Positions 17,820 to 24,654 of a stretch of DNA of 36,774 nucleotides are shown here, piece by piece. The position numbers were made by a program, and so were the translations under genes. Source of the DNA: Actinomycetes bacterium (GTDB lineage: Bacteria; Actinomycetota; Acidimicrobiia; Acidimicrobiales; Palsa-688); the NCBI GenBank assembly GCA_021809885.1, contig JAJZJY010000003.1:1-36774 (forward strand), written 5' to 3'. A model generated the notes under the pieces. It was not told where the DNA came from. It did no database searches and saw only the letters and a list, made by a program, of their open reading frames with translations. Each line of letters starts with the position of its first letter. Position 1 is the stretch's first letter.

Positions 17820-17869
17820 CGAACCTCGGCTTCCCCCGGCTCTGCCCCTTCGGCGCGATGGAGGTCACC

Positions 17870-18217
17870 ATGTCGTACGTTGAGCGACTGCTCGCCGGGT
17901 ACCGCTCCGGCCTCGCACACCCGCAAGTCCCAACCGTCTGCGAGCTGCACGCCCGGCTGTGCGAGGTAACCGACCCTACGCAGCGGGGCGAGGCACTAGG
18001 GATGCTGGCAAGGGCACTGACGGGCTTAGACGACCCCGACGTCCCGGGGCCCTCGGACGAACGGTCCGGGGAGATGGGTTCCTCCCTGCCACCGGACGGG
18101 ATGGTCCGGAACGACCGAAGAGCAGCTCGGCCGTCTCTGGCGCTCCAGCGAACCCGGACGTCCGCTGCCGAGGAGAAGGCGCATACGACGGGAGCGGGGC
18201 CGTCTTCCCTGCGGTGA
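17870..18217 (+). CDS. Small protein divergent from the defence operon
   Basis: A 115-residue protein I do not recognise. The first 65 residues are plausible folded sequence (MSYVERLLAGYRSGLAHPQV, then a helix MLARALTGL); the rest is charged and low in complexity. The ATG at 17870 follows GGAGG with 5-base spacing, and a perfect TATAAT lies about 50 bases upstream. Its position back-to-back with the helicase gene suggests a regulator or accessory factor of the defence operon, but it shows no helix-turn-helix I can identify. Confidence 0.5.
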   Translation: MSYVERLLAGYRSGLAHPQVPTVCELHARLCEVTDPTQRGEALGMLARALTGLDDPDVPGPSDERSGEMGSSLPPDGMVRNDRRAARPSLALQRTRTSAAEEKAHTTGAGPSSLR

Positions 18218-18469
18218 TGATCCGTGCGCTGGAACGGAGCCAGCCCTGCACTACGCCGCTGGCAGCATGTGCCATGACAGCCATCAGCATTAGCGATGAC
18301 GCAGGCGCGGGTCGATGTCTCTAGCAGATCGATGAGCATGTTTTCGCAGCTAGAGCCTGGCACGGCATACCTCCGCTCCGAGGTTAGCTGTACAGGGTGA
18401 CCGCGGAGCGCAACCCTCGCGTCTGCGGGCCGCTCCAACTGTGCTGCCTCAGTGGCCTCCCCGGGCCTC

Positions 18470-18688
18470 CTAGGTACCCAACCCTATGGCTGTCCAGTAG
18501 CCCAACCTTGCCGCCAGCGAGCCGACCCCTTCGCCGCCCGTGCCGGTGCCGATGAGATCCACCGAGGCGGAGACCGTCAGGTCGGGAAACAGGCACGGAG
18601 CAAGCCGCAGCTCGGGCTGTAGCTGGCGTCGGATGGTGGCGAGGGCGGGATGACGCGGGACATCTGTGCGACGGTCACGTCGCAACAC
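18470..18688 (-). CDS. Possible small ORF directly after the RHH gene
   Basis: A 72-codon frame that begins with GTG immediately after the TAG of the RHH gene and in the same frame, so it would be coupled or be a read-through extension. I recognise no domain; the C-terminal part (DLTVSASVDLIGTGTGGEG) is Gly/Thr-rich. It might be a toxin partner of the RHH protein or simply chance. The remaining bases between 18218 and 18470 hold no gene that I can support. Confidence 0.3.
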   Translation of the reverse strand: MLRRDRRTDVPRHPALATIRRQLQPELRLAPCLFPDLTVSASVDLIGTGTGGEGVGSLAARLGYWTAIGLGT

Positions 18689-18868
18689 CTAAGAGGCCAG
18701 CGGTTTCGTCTGCTGGAGGTAATAGCGCAACGCCACCCGCACGGTTTGGGCCATGGTCCGGTCTTCCTGGACTGAGCGCGCTTTAACGGCTTCATGGAGG
18801 TCGACCGGCAGCCGCACGTACATGGGCTGCGGCTCGCCCCCCTGCTTCGCGTCATTCTTCGTGGCCAT
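18689..18868 (-). CDS. Ribbon-helix-helix (CopG/Arc-like) regulator or antitoxin
   Basis: A 59-residue protein. After a charged start (MATKNDAKQGGE), residues 15-55 form a ribbon-helix-helix: the strand MYVRLPVDL, a helix HEAVKARSVQED, and the helix TMAQTVRVALRYYLQQ. Such proteins are usually antitoxins or repressors that bind DNA as dimers. The ATG at 18868 is chosen at the conserved start; there is no clear ribosome binding site, so a leaderless mRNA is possible. The frame continues after TAG-GTG into an unrecognised 72-codon ORF, which is the only candidate partner. Confidence 0.65.
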   Translation of the reverse strand: MATKNDAKQGGEPQPMYVRLPVDLHEAVKARSVQEDRTMAQTVRVALRYYLQQTKPLAS

Positions 18869-18996
18869 GCAGACAACGATATGCAACATGGCGTTCGGGA
18901 TGGTGGATGCTGGTAGCACAAAAGCCCAGGTCAGAGCAGATCCCACACCGCTGATCGATAGCGCGCGACCATGGTTGCGACATGAAGCATGAAGAA

Positions 18997-19041
18997 GGCC
19001 AGAGGCACCGGTTCTCCTCGGAACCGTCCGGCGCCCTGGCC
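18997..19041 (+). promoter_or_regulatory. Structured leader hairpin upstream of the YjzC-like gene
   Basis: GGCCAG pairs with CTGGCC at the base, GGC with GCC next, and CGGTTC with GAACCG around the loop TCCTCG. It ends 7 bases before the GGAAGGAG ribosome binding site of the gene at 19062. It may be an upstream terminator or an mRNA control structure. Confidence 0.5.
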
Positions 19042-19061
19042 ACTACTTGGAAGGAGCCATC

Positions 19062-19262
19062 ATGGCCCATAAAAGGCAAATGATCAAACCCGGGACTCCT
19101 GCGCCGAACTCAGGGCTGTACGACATCGTCGGACCGAGGGGCGGCGACACTGGCAAGCAGGTGACCAACCCTGAAGGCCACCGGTTGCCCCCTACGCCAA
19201 AGCCGGGCCAAGCCTATGTCCTAGCTGCGCCCGCCAAGAACGAAGCTGGGAGGGGGAAGTAG
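19062..19262 (+). CDS. YjzC-family small protein
   Basis: A 66-residue protein with the YjzC pattern: KPGTPAPNSGLYDIVGPRGG near the N-terminus and LPPTPKPGQAYVL near the C-terminus, the whole length of the family. The family is known from Bacillus and others as small proteins, and its function is not established. The ATG at 19062 follows GGAAGGAG. It is followed after 4 bases by a glycine-zipper peptide gene and then a strong hairpin, so the two form a small operon. A YjzC-type gene inside an actinobacterial mobile island is unexpected and may be acquired cargo. Confidence 0.8.
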   Translation: MAHKRQMIKPGTPAPNSGLYDIVGPRGGDTGKQVTNPEGHRLPPTPKPGQAYVLAAPAKNEAGRGK

Positions 19263-19266
19263 GTAT

Positions 19267-19431
19267 ATGGTCGCCAAAAAGGAAGAAGACAAATATGTCG
19301 GAGCCTTCCTTGGTGGAGGGATCGGTGCGGTGCTGGGCGTTGCCGGAGGCCCCATCGGCGTTGCCATCGGCGCGGCGATCGGCGGTCCCGTTGGCCGTGC
19401 CATTGAAAAGTGGCTGGACGAGCAGCGCTAA
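19267..19431 (+). CDS. Glycine-zipper small membrane protein
   Basis: A 54-residue protein: a charged N-terminus (VAKKEEDKY), then a long Gly/Ala-rich stretch with repeated GxxxG spacing (GAFLGGGIGAVLG, GPIGVAIGAAIGG, about residues 12-42), then a charged tail (EKWLDEQR). This is the pattern of glycine-zipper proteins that pack in membranes or form channels. The upstream gene ends 4 bases before its ATG, and a GGGAGGGGGAAG tract 10 or more bases upstream could bind ribosomes. With the YjzC-like protein it forms a two-gene operon closed by a hairpin at 19436. It might be a membrane-acting toxin or a stress peptide; this is inference. Confidence 0.65.
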   Translation: MVAKKEEDKYVGAFLGGGIGAVLGVAGGPIGVAIGAAIGGPVGRAIEKWLDEQR

Positions 19432-19435
19432 CCGC

Positions 19436-19472
19436 GAGACCGAGGGCTGAACAACAGCCAGCCCTCGGTCTC
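19436..19472 (+). terminator. Strong 14-bp hairpin terminator
   Basis: GAGACCGAGGGCTG and CAGCCCTCGGTCTC pair perfectly around a 9-base loop, 5 bases after the stop codon of the glycine-zipper gene. There is little T tract, as is common in high-GC actinobacteria. Confidence 0.75.
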
Positions 19473-19541
19473 CTTCGGCAGGTCGAACATCTCATCACCA
19501 ACCGTCACCGGCCATAAGCAGCCGCTCACTCTTCTAGCGGG

Positions 19542-20840
19542 GTGGTCATTGTGCACGAGGCTCTTGGACCATCCGAGGATGATGTCGTGCTCGCCCGCCA
19601 GCTGCTGGCGGAGTGGGACGAAGGCAGAGGTTCCTCCAAGAGCCAGATCGAGCGTCGCGTCTGGGGCGACGGCGGCGCTCACGGGAGGCGTTTCGACCGC
19701 TTCGTCCGCCAAGTCCTGGGGGTGGCGACGACCCGGCCCTCTAGGCAGACGAACCGCATCGATCTGCTGGAAGCCCAGCTCCGTCGGCTCGGCGTGGCCC
19801 CGCAAGGCCAGGACTTGGACGAGTGGGAGGCCCAGCTTCAGCACGGGCGCCATGCAGCAATGGCTGCTCTCCGAGCCTGGAACGACCCCACCGCGTCGTT
19901 CCGGTCACAGAGCTTCGCCTTGCTCTTCGTCACCGCCTGGAACAGCGTCGCGCTCGCTTTGCTTCAGCAGTCCGGTCGGGAATGGAGGGAATTGGACAAC
20001 AGTGGGCGCCCGGTCTGCATTGATGGTCGAGATAGGGCCAAGGAGACAGGGGACCTTGTTGCCGCTGCCTTTTCGGGAGAGCGTTATCACGGTCTACGCC
20101 GGAACGTCGAGTTCTGGATCGGCCTCCGCAATCAGGTCGCTCACCGTAATCTCCCCGCCTTGGACGCCGTGGTTATACCTCAGGCCCAGGCAGGCCTTGT
20201 CAACCTGGAGGCGGTGCTCGACGAACACTTTGGCAAGGAGTACCTGCTGGCCGACGTGCTCTCGGTGCCGCTGCAACTTTCGGGCTTTCGGGACCCCGGA
20301 GTCCTGGCCAGTGTGAAGAAGCTCCAGGGCAGCCTGCCGCTCGACGTCCAAAACTATCTTGCCGGCCAGTCACAGCTCAACGACGAACTGCTCGACGACG
20401 CGACGTACATGCTGCGGGTGACCTTCTTGCCAATGGTCCCCGCATCAGGCCGCGGGCCCGATGTCGTCGCCTATTTCGTCAAGCCAGGCGAGGTTTCAGA
20501 GGAGCTGAGGCAAGCCCTAAAGGAGTACACGGTCCTCCCCAAGGTCGTGACGCCGCCGCGGCCGAACCTGATCGCTACGCAGGTCATCGAATCAGTCCGA
20601 GACCGGATCCCCTACAAGTTCACTTCCACCATGCACACTGCCGCCGCCCGGAACCTCAAGATCCGCCCGGCAAAGGGAGCCCCGGACGAGACTGTAACGG
20701 ACACCAGGTACTGCGAGTACGTAGGTTCGGTGAAGCGCCATCTGTACAACCAGGCTTGGGTCGAGCGCCTGGTCAGTGAGCTGTCTTCGCCAGACGGCTT
20801 CCGCTCCGCGACCGGCGTAGAGCCCCATCCCCGGCTGTAG
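19542..20840 (+). CDS. DUF3644 HEPN-like protein
   Basis: A 432-residue protein matching the DUF3644 type. The central region SQSFALLFVTAWNSVALALLQQ (interrupted by one Phe) is followed by FWIGLRNQVAHRNLP, which contains R196-N197-Q-V-A-H201, the RNxxxH catalytic motif of HEPN ribonucleases. The first 100 residues are a helical accessory region, and residues 250-432 form a C-terminal region with no motif I know. Many HEPN proteins act as RNases in antiphage or toxin systems; here there is no obvious antitoxin, so it may be self-contained. GTG 19542 is used as the start; GTG 19551 is an alternative. The gene lies alone between the YjzC operon and a CoiA remnant. Confidence 0.75.
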   Translation: MVIVHEALGPSEDDVVLARQLLAEWDEGRGSSKSQIERRVWGDGGAHGRRFDRFVRQVLGVATTRPSRQTNRIDLLEAQLRRLGVAPQGQDLDEWEAQLQHGRHAAMAALRAWNDPTASFRSQSFALLFVTAWNSVALALLQQSGREWRELDNSGRPVCIDGRDRAKETGDLVAAAFSGERYHGLRRNVEFWIGLRNQVAHRNLPALDAVVIPQAQAGLVNLEAVLDEHFGKEYLLADVLSVPLQLSGFRDPGVLASVKKLQGSLPLDVQNYLAGQSQLNDELLDDATYMLRVTFLPMVPASGRGPDVVAYFVKPGEVSEELRQALKEYTVLPKVVTPPRPNLIATQVIESVRDRIPYKFTSTMHTAAARNLKIRPAKGAPDETVTDTRYCEYVGSVKRHLYNQAWVERLVSELSSPDGFRSATGVEPHPRL

Positions 20841-20934
20841 CTCACGACCGCCTAGTGGAGTTGGACACGCTCGGCCCCCAAGGCCGCACAGGACCTCACG
20901 ATGTCGCTGACCGTCCCGGCACCACTTCGGCGCG

Positions 20935-21110
20935 CGGCCAGGCGCCGTTCCCAGGACAGCGGCTCCCACTGGCGGCACGTACCTACGCCCGAACACCTCG
21001 GGCACAACTCCGAGCGGCTCCAGAACATCGACCTGGCGGCCCCGCAGCCGCACGAGGCCCCGAGCGACATCAGCTTCAGCAGTTCCATGACGACCAGACC
21101 GCTGCGTGGC
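20935..21110 (-). pseudogene. Remnant of CoiA-like gene ends
   Basis: Bases about 20985-21100 match the 3' end of the CoiA-like gene at 23093-23210 (minus-strand reading VRLRGRQVDVLEPL against VRLRGRQVEVLEPL). Bases about 20935-20990 match sequence just upstream of that gene at 24398-24450 (GGCGCCGTTCCCAGGA, then a CAGCGGCT stretch and GCCCGAAC). The order is inverted relative to one intact copy, as expected if the right end of one lost copy meets the left end of another. The rest of the 382-base gap 20841-21222 holds no gene. Confidence 0.6.
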
Positions 21111-21222
21111 ACTCCCTCGCCGGGGCGTAGACGAACGAAGCCAGCTGATGCTCCCTACCGGTCAAGCCACGGTCGGTGCTACGCTGAATCAACAAGAGGA
21201 CAGATGATTCAGGAGCGGGCAG

Positions 21223-21552
21223 ATGACTGTAGGTGAGCGGATCGAGCGGGCACTGGCTGCTGCCAGCCTTAGCCAGCGCGCCCTGGCGGCCAGGACGGGC
21301 ATCTCCCAGCCGACGCTCTCACGGATCATTAGCGGGGAGCGGCCGCCGAAAGTGCCTGAGCTTGCGACGATCGCCTGGGCCACCGGGACGACGATGGCGG
21401 AGCTGACCGGCACAGGGTCGGTGGCCGACCGCGTGCAATGCGCAGCCCGGGCGACCAACGGGGCTGGCATGGAGGAGATGCGCTCCGCGCTGCTCTACTG
21501 CATGGAGCTGGACGCCTACCTCGACGACCAAGCCATCCCCTTCCCGTCGTGA
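21223..21552 (+). CDS. XRE helix-turn-helix regulator (antitoxin of ImmA module)
   Basis: A 109-residue protein with an XRE helix-turn-helix in residues 3-60 (GERIERALAAASLSQRALAA, then GISQPTLSRIISGER). The short C-terminal part is helical. It starts at ATG 21223, soon after the CoiA remnant. Its TGA overlaps the GTG of the ImmA-like gene as GTGA. XRE regulators coupled to ImmA/IrrE proteases are known to be cleaved or inactivated by them, as in ImmR/ImmA; here the pair is followed by a PIN gene, so the regulator probably represses a three-gene toxin module. Confidence 0.8.
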   Translation: MTVGERIERALAAASLSQRALAARTGISQPTLSRIISGERPPKVPELATIAWATGTTMAELTGTGSVADRVQCAARATNGAGMEEMRSALLYCMELDAYLDDQAIPFPS

Positions 21553-22376
21553 CCGCCGAGAGCGAGGGGCGGGCCGCAGCGGAACAGTTCCGGTCCGAGT
21601 ACCGTCTCGGCCACCAGCCCCTCGGGAACCTCGTCGCGCTCATAGAGCAGACGGCAGAGATCGACGTGACCGTGGTAAAGGCCACCCCCGACGAGCACGG
21701 CATGGCCATGCGCGACCCCGCCCGAGGGAGAGTCTTCGTCGCCGTCGCCAAGACCCCGCACCCGATGCGCCAGCGCAGCACGCTCGCTCACGAGCTGGCC
21801 CATGTCCTCTTCGGCGACTGGGACGACACCGCCAGCGGAGGGCGGGCGGACCGGAGTTTCGAAGAGGTACGCGCCGATGCCTTCGCCCGTCATCTGCTCG
21901 TGCCCGAAGCCGGCCTGAAGGAGCTGTTCGCCGGCCGGCGGCCGGTCGGGCTCGCGGGCCTGTCGACAGTCGTCCAGCGGTTTTTGGTGTCGCCAGCCAT
22001 GGCTGCGATCGCCTTGCAGCGTGCTGGGCTGATCGACGAGGCAACCGGAGACACCTGGCGGCAGCTCACGACCCCGGTCCTCGCGGCCCGTTTCGGATGG
22101 ACCGACCAGTACCAGGGGCTTCGCGAAGAGTCGGACCGCACTCGTGCGCCCCAGCGGCTCCTGGCCCGGGCCACCCTGGCCTACACGGAACAGGTCGTGC
22201 CCGTCGAGACCCTCGCCCGCCTTCGGGACGTCAAGGTCAGCGAAGTCCAAGCCGAGCTTGAGGCTGCTGGGCTCGTGCCTCACGTGCAGCCGCCGGCATG
22301 GGCAGGCCCCGACGACCTGCCCCAGGTCGAAGTCGACCTCTCCGACCTCGATGACATGGCGGAGGACAGGAGCTGA
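21549..22376 (+). CDS. ImmA/IrrE-family metallopeptidase
   Basis: A 275-residue protein with the zinc-protease motif HELAH at residues 81-85, preceded by QRSTLAHE and followed by VLFGDWD; an acidic stretch EEVRADAFARHLLVP supplies the third-ligand region typical of ImmA/IrrE. The C-terminal 120 residues are helical (HPxVAR-like region) and may bind DNA or the regulator. GTG 21549 overlaps the upstream stop. The family cleaves XRE-type repressors to switch genes on. It is coupled at its 3' end to the PIN gene through a CTGA junction, so the protease may control release of that nuclease. Confidence 0.85.
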   Translation: MTAESEGRAAAEQFRSEYRLGHQPLGNLVALIEQTAEIDVTVVKATPDEHGMAMRDPARGRVFVAVAKTPHPMRQRSTLAHELAHVLFGDWDDTASGGRADRSFEEVRADAFARHLLVPEAGLKELFAGRRPVGLAGLSTVVQRFLVSPAMAAIALQRAGLIDEATGDTWRQLTTPVLAARFGWTDQYQGLREESDRTRAPQRLLARATLAYTEQVVPVETLARLRDVKVSEVQAELEAAGLVPHVQPPAWAGPDDLPQVEVDLSDLDDMAEDRS

Positions 22377-22726
22377 CGGGCCATCGGCCGATCATCGACG
22401 CCGGCCCTGCTCTCAACTTCTTCGCCATCAACCAAGAGCGCCTCCTCATCGGCGTCCTGGGGCCGCTCAGCACCCCCGAGACTGTCCACGCCGAGGTGGT
22501 CCGCAAGTCTCGCAGCGACCAGCGCTTCAGGCCCGCCGAGGCAGTCATGGCCAAGCTGACCACGAAATGGCTGGAGGTCCTCTCCGACGACGTGACCGAC
22601 GAGCTTGCCGCCATCGTCGGGCGGATCAGTGGGCTCCCCATGGTGGACCGGAAGAAACGGGCGAAAGACCTCGGCGAAACCATGGTCGTCGCCCACGCCG
22701 TCGCCGCCGCCGAGGCCGGAGCCTAG
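22373..22726 (+). CDS. PIN-domain nuclease, N-terminal half (CTG start, ends at TAG)
   Basis: The frame contains no ATG, GTG or TTG between the preceding stop at 22352 and the conserved start of a PIN domain (RPIIDAGPALNFFAINQE, D9 catalytic). The codon at 22373 is CTG with GGAGG 7 bases upstream, overlapping the TGA of the ImmA gene, so CTG is the likely start. Acidic residues E41 and E102 (LGETMV) match later PIN positions. The frame stops at TAG 22724-22726, and the next codon is GTG with the same frame continuing into the rest of a PIN fold. This gives 117 residues. Either the domain is split by a nonsense mutation or two coupled polypeptides are made. Confidence 0.7.
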   Translation: MTGHRPIIDAGPALNFFAINQERLLIGVLGPLSTPETVHAEVVRKSRSDQRFRPAEAVMAKLTTKWLEVLSDDVTDELAAIVGRISGLPMVDRKKRAKDLGETMVVAHAVAAAEAGA

Positions 22727-23086
22727 GTGGTCGTCCTCATCGACGAGACTGCTGGCGCCCGGCTCGCCACTGCCGAGAAGCAGCGTCTCGACCGTCTCCG
22801 TAACCAAGGCCGTAGCGTCGGCTCTATCACCATCGCCAACACCCTGGCCGTCCTCGCCCGAGCGGCAGGCACCGAGCACCTCCCCGACCGGGGCTCCATG
22901 CAGGCCCTCTACAGCCGGCTAAGGAAACTCGACGACGGCCTTGTTCCTATTGCTGACACCGCTCTCCTGTCAGCGACCACGTGGAGCCGATATCGCGGAG
23001 GCTCAGCACCTCGCGTCGAGCCAGTTGCCACAGACCTTCAGCGCCGGCGGGCGCCCGTCCCGACGACCGGTCACTGCGGTGCCTGA
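22727..23086 (+). CDS. PIN-domain nuclease, C-terminal half
   Basis: In the same frame as the preceding PIN half and directly after its TAG. It begins VVVLIDETAGARLA, which fits the strand carrying the last catalytic acidic residue (D6) of PIN domains, and continues with RSVGSITIANTLAVLARAAG, the typical C-terminal helix region. The remainder (YSRLRKLDDGL) belongs to the longer PIN type seen in actinobacteria. GTG 22727 could serve for translational restart; otherwise it is a fragment of a gene broken by TAG. The 3' end overlaps that of the convergent CoiA-like gene by 16 bases. Confidence 0.55.
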   Translation: MVVLIDETAGARLATAEKQRLDRLRNQGRSVGSITIANTLAVLARAAGTEHLPDRGSMQALYSRLRKLDDGLVPIADTALLSATTWSRYRGGSAPRVEPVATDLQRRRAPVPTTGHCGA

Positions 23087-23796
23087 GCCCCGGCCATAGC
23101 AGGTGCCTCGGGCAGCCCCGGCAGCGGCTCAAGCACCTCGACCTGGCGGCCCCGTAGCCGCACGAGGCCGCGGGCCTCGACCAGCCTCAGCAGCTCGACG
23201 ACAGCCCGCCGGCAGTACTTGGCCCCGGGCCAGTTGTCCTCGACGTATGCCACGACCTTGTCGACCGCCACGACCGCCCCGCGACGGCGCCCTTCCAGGA
23301 GCCTTGCCAGTACCGCCGCGTGCCGTTCCGGCGGCGGGGCATACACCAGGTGGTCGTAGGGCATGTCGACGAGGGCCCAACAGAGACCGGCGGCTTCGAG
23401 GCGTCCCGCCATCTCCTTTGTGCCCGAGGCCTGCGAAGTCGGGTGGGCGTGCATGGCCGGGGCGCTGAGGCGGGGAAGGAGCACCTTGCGCCGGCTGGCA
23501 GCCCGGGGCTGGGCGGCCGCCAGAAACCGCTCCACCGCCCGGCGCCGACGCAGGCGGGCGGCGAGCAGCCCGGCCAGGTACCGGTACTGGGTGTGGCGCA
23601 GCTCCGCCTCCGCCCGGGCCAGCTCGTCCAGGTTGGGGTGGTGCAGGCCGCCGGCCGGGCCGTGCTCGTCGAGGGGCGCCCAGACCAGCTGAGCCCTGGT
23701 GGCGCCGGCCGGAGGGCGGACCAGGGCGTGGCCCGGTGCTCCCGGGCGAGGGGCCGGGGCGCCGGCGGTCGCAATGGCGCAGTCCTGGGGGGCCAC
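23071..23796 (-). CDS. CoiA-like protein, C-terminal part (after in-frame TAG)
   Basis: Continues the CoiA-like frame immediately after the TAG at 23799-23797; the first codon is GTG. Reading through would give GRRLW-x-VAPQDCAIATAG, which joins smoothly as the end of the nuclease domain. The rest (241 residues) contains a helical Arg-rich region and a C-terminal segment (VVAYVEDNWPGAKYCRRAVV, GLVRLRGRQVEVLEPL) that looks like a small winged helix. The same 3' segment is found as a remnant at 20985-21100. It could be made by restart at the GTG or be silent. Confidence 0.5.
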   Translation of the reverse strand: MAPQDCAIATAGAPAPRPGAPGHALVRPPAGATRAQLVWAPLDEHGPAGGLHHPNLDELARAEAELRHTQYRYLAGLLAARLRRRRAVERFLAAAQPRAASRRKVLLPRLSAPAMHAHPTSQASGTKEMAGRLEAAGLCWALVDMPYDHLVYAPPPERHAAVLARLLEGRRRGAVVAVDKVVAYVEDNWPGAKYCRRAVVELLRLVEARGLVRLRGRQVEVLEPLPGLPEAPAMAGAQAPQ

Positions 23797-24345
23797 CTAC
23801 CAGAGCCGCCGGCCCTGGGCCAAGAGGTGCTGGTGGACCGCCCTCAGCTCCACCTGGTCCCCAGTCCCCCGGTGCCCCCACAGCCAGATGGGCACCCAGC
23901 CGCCAGAGGCAAGGGCCTCGTCCCGGCGCTCGAAGACATTGACCGACAGCGTGGCGTACTGCACCTCGAAGGCCACCCGCAGGCCCCCCGGCGAGGTGCC
24001 ACTGACATCGGGCGTGCGCCCCGAGCCCCGGTCGTGGCGCTCGGTGGCCACGTCGGAGAACCCCCGGGACAGCATCCAGCCCTGGACCATGAGCTTGGCT
24101 TGGAGGTGGTTGAATCTCTCGGGCTCGTGGCGGGGCTGGGGCACCCGCAGGTGGCGGAAGCCGTCGGGGACGAAGGTGCCCCGGCCATTGGTGAACCCCT
24201 TGCGGGTGGTGATGGCCGGGCTGGTGCAGCCCTCGACCGGGCAGACCAGGCGCCCGGAGCGGCACCGGCGAGCTGGCTGCCAGAGCGCCGGGCCAGGGAG
24301 AGCGGCCGGAGGTCGACGATGCCCCTGGTGGCTGCGTTCCGGCAT
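23797..24345 (-). CDS. CoiA-like nuclease, N-terminal part (ends at in-frame TAG)
   Basis: About 182 residues. RLVCPVEGCTSPAI (CxxxxC) resembles the N-terminal zinc element of CoiA-family proteins. FNHLQAKLMVQGW, TPDV and LRVAFEVQYATLSVNVFERR give the D...ExQ pattern of the PD-(D/E)XK-like CoiA nuclease, followed by ASGGWVPIWLWGH. CoiA is known from natural competence, but CoiA-like genes also occur on mobile and phage islands. The start is uncertain: the first 30 residues do not match the better preserved N-terminus in the remnant at 25671-25960, so the 5' end may be damaged. A TGG-to-TAG change would explain the stop. Confidence 0.6.
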   Translation of the reverse strand: MPERSHQGHRRPPAALPGPALWQPARRCRSGRLVCPVEGCTSPAITTRKGFTNGRGTFVPDGFRHLRVPQPRHEPERFNHLQAKLMVQGWMLSRGFSDVATERHDRGSGRTPDVSGTSPGGLRVAFEVQYATLSVNVFERRDEALASGGWVPIWLWGHRGTGDQVELRAVHQHLLAQGRRLW

Positions 24346-24577
24346 GACCGGTCAAGAAGTCCCCTGCTCCCCTCGCTCCCAGGTCTTCTGCGTCGCCTCA
24401 TCAGGCGCCGTTCCCAGGAACAGCGGCTACCACCTGACACGACGGGCATCTGGCCCGAACCGCGAGTCGAACTCGACTTGTGCCGCTCTCCCGTATCGTC
24501 GAGCACCTCGGCATCTATTGCGCCCCGATCGGAAGCGTCACAACCTGCCAGTATCCTCTTGCCGGTCGACAGAGTGG

Positions 24578-24583
24578 TACACT
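24578..24583 (+). promoter_or_regulatory. -10 element upstream of the Panacea gene
   Basis: TACACT fits an actinobacterial -10 (TANNNT). Transcription would start near 24590, just before the 12-base tandem repeats. No good -35 is visible. Confidence 0.4.
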
Positions 24584-24591
24584 GAGCGGTG

Positions 24592-24625
24592 TCCACAGGG
24601 TTTTCCACAGGGTTTTCAACAAGGG
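24592..24625 (+). repeat. Tandem 12-mers TCCACAGGGTTT upstream of the Panacea gene
   Basis: TCCACAGGGTTT occurs at 24592 and 24604, followed by a diverged third unit TCAACAAGGG. The motif resembles the DnaA box core (TTTTCCACA). Lying between the -10 and the gene, it is a likely operator for autoregulation. Confidence 0.6.
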
Positions 24626-24654
24626 AAGACCATGGATCAGGGAAGGGAGAGGGG

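Noticed and set aside
18384-18596. Additional gene on the minus strand overlapping 18470-18688
   Set aside because: Low-complexity His/Arg/Gly sequence with no start signal.
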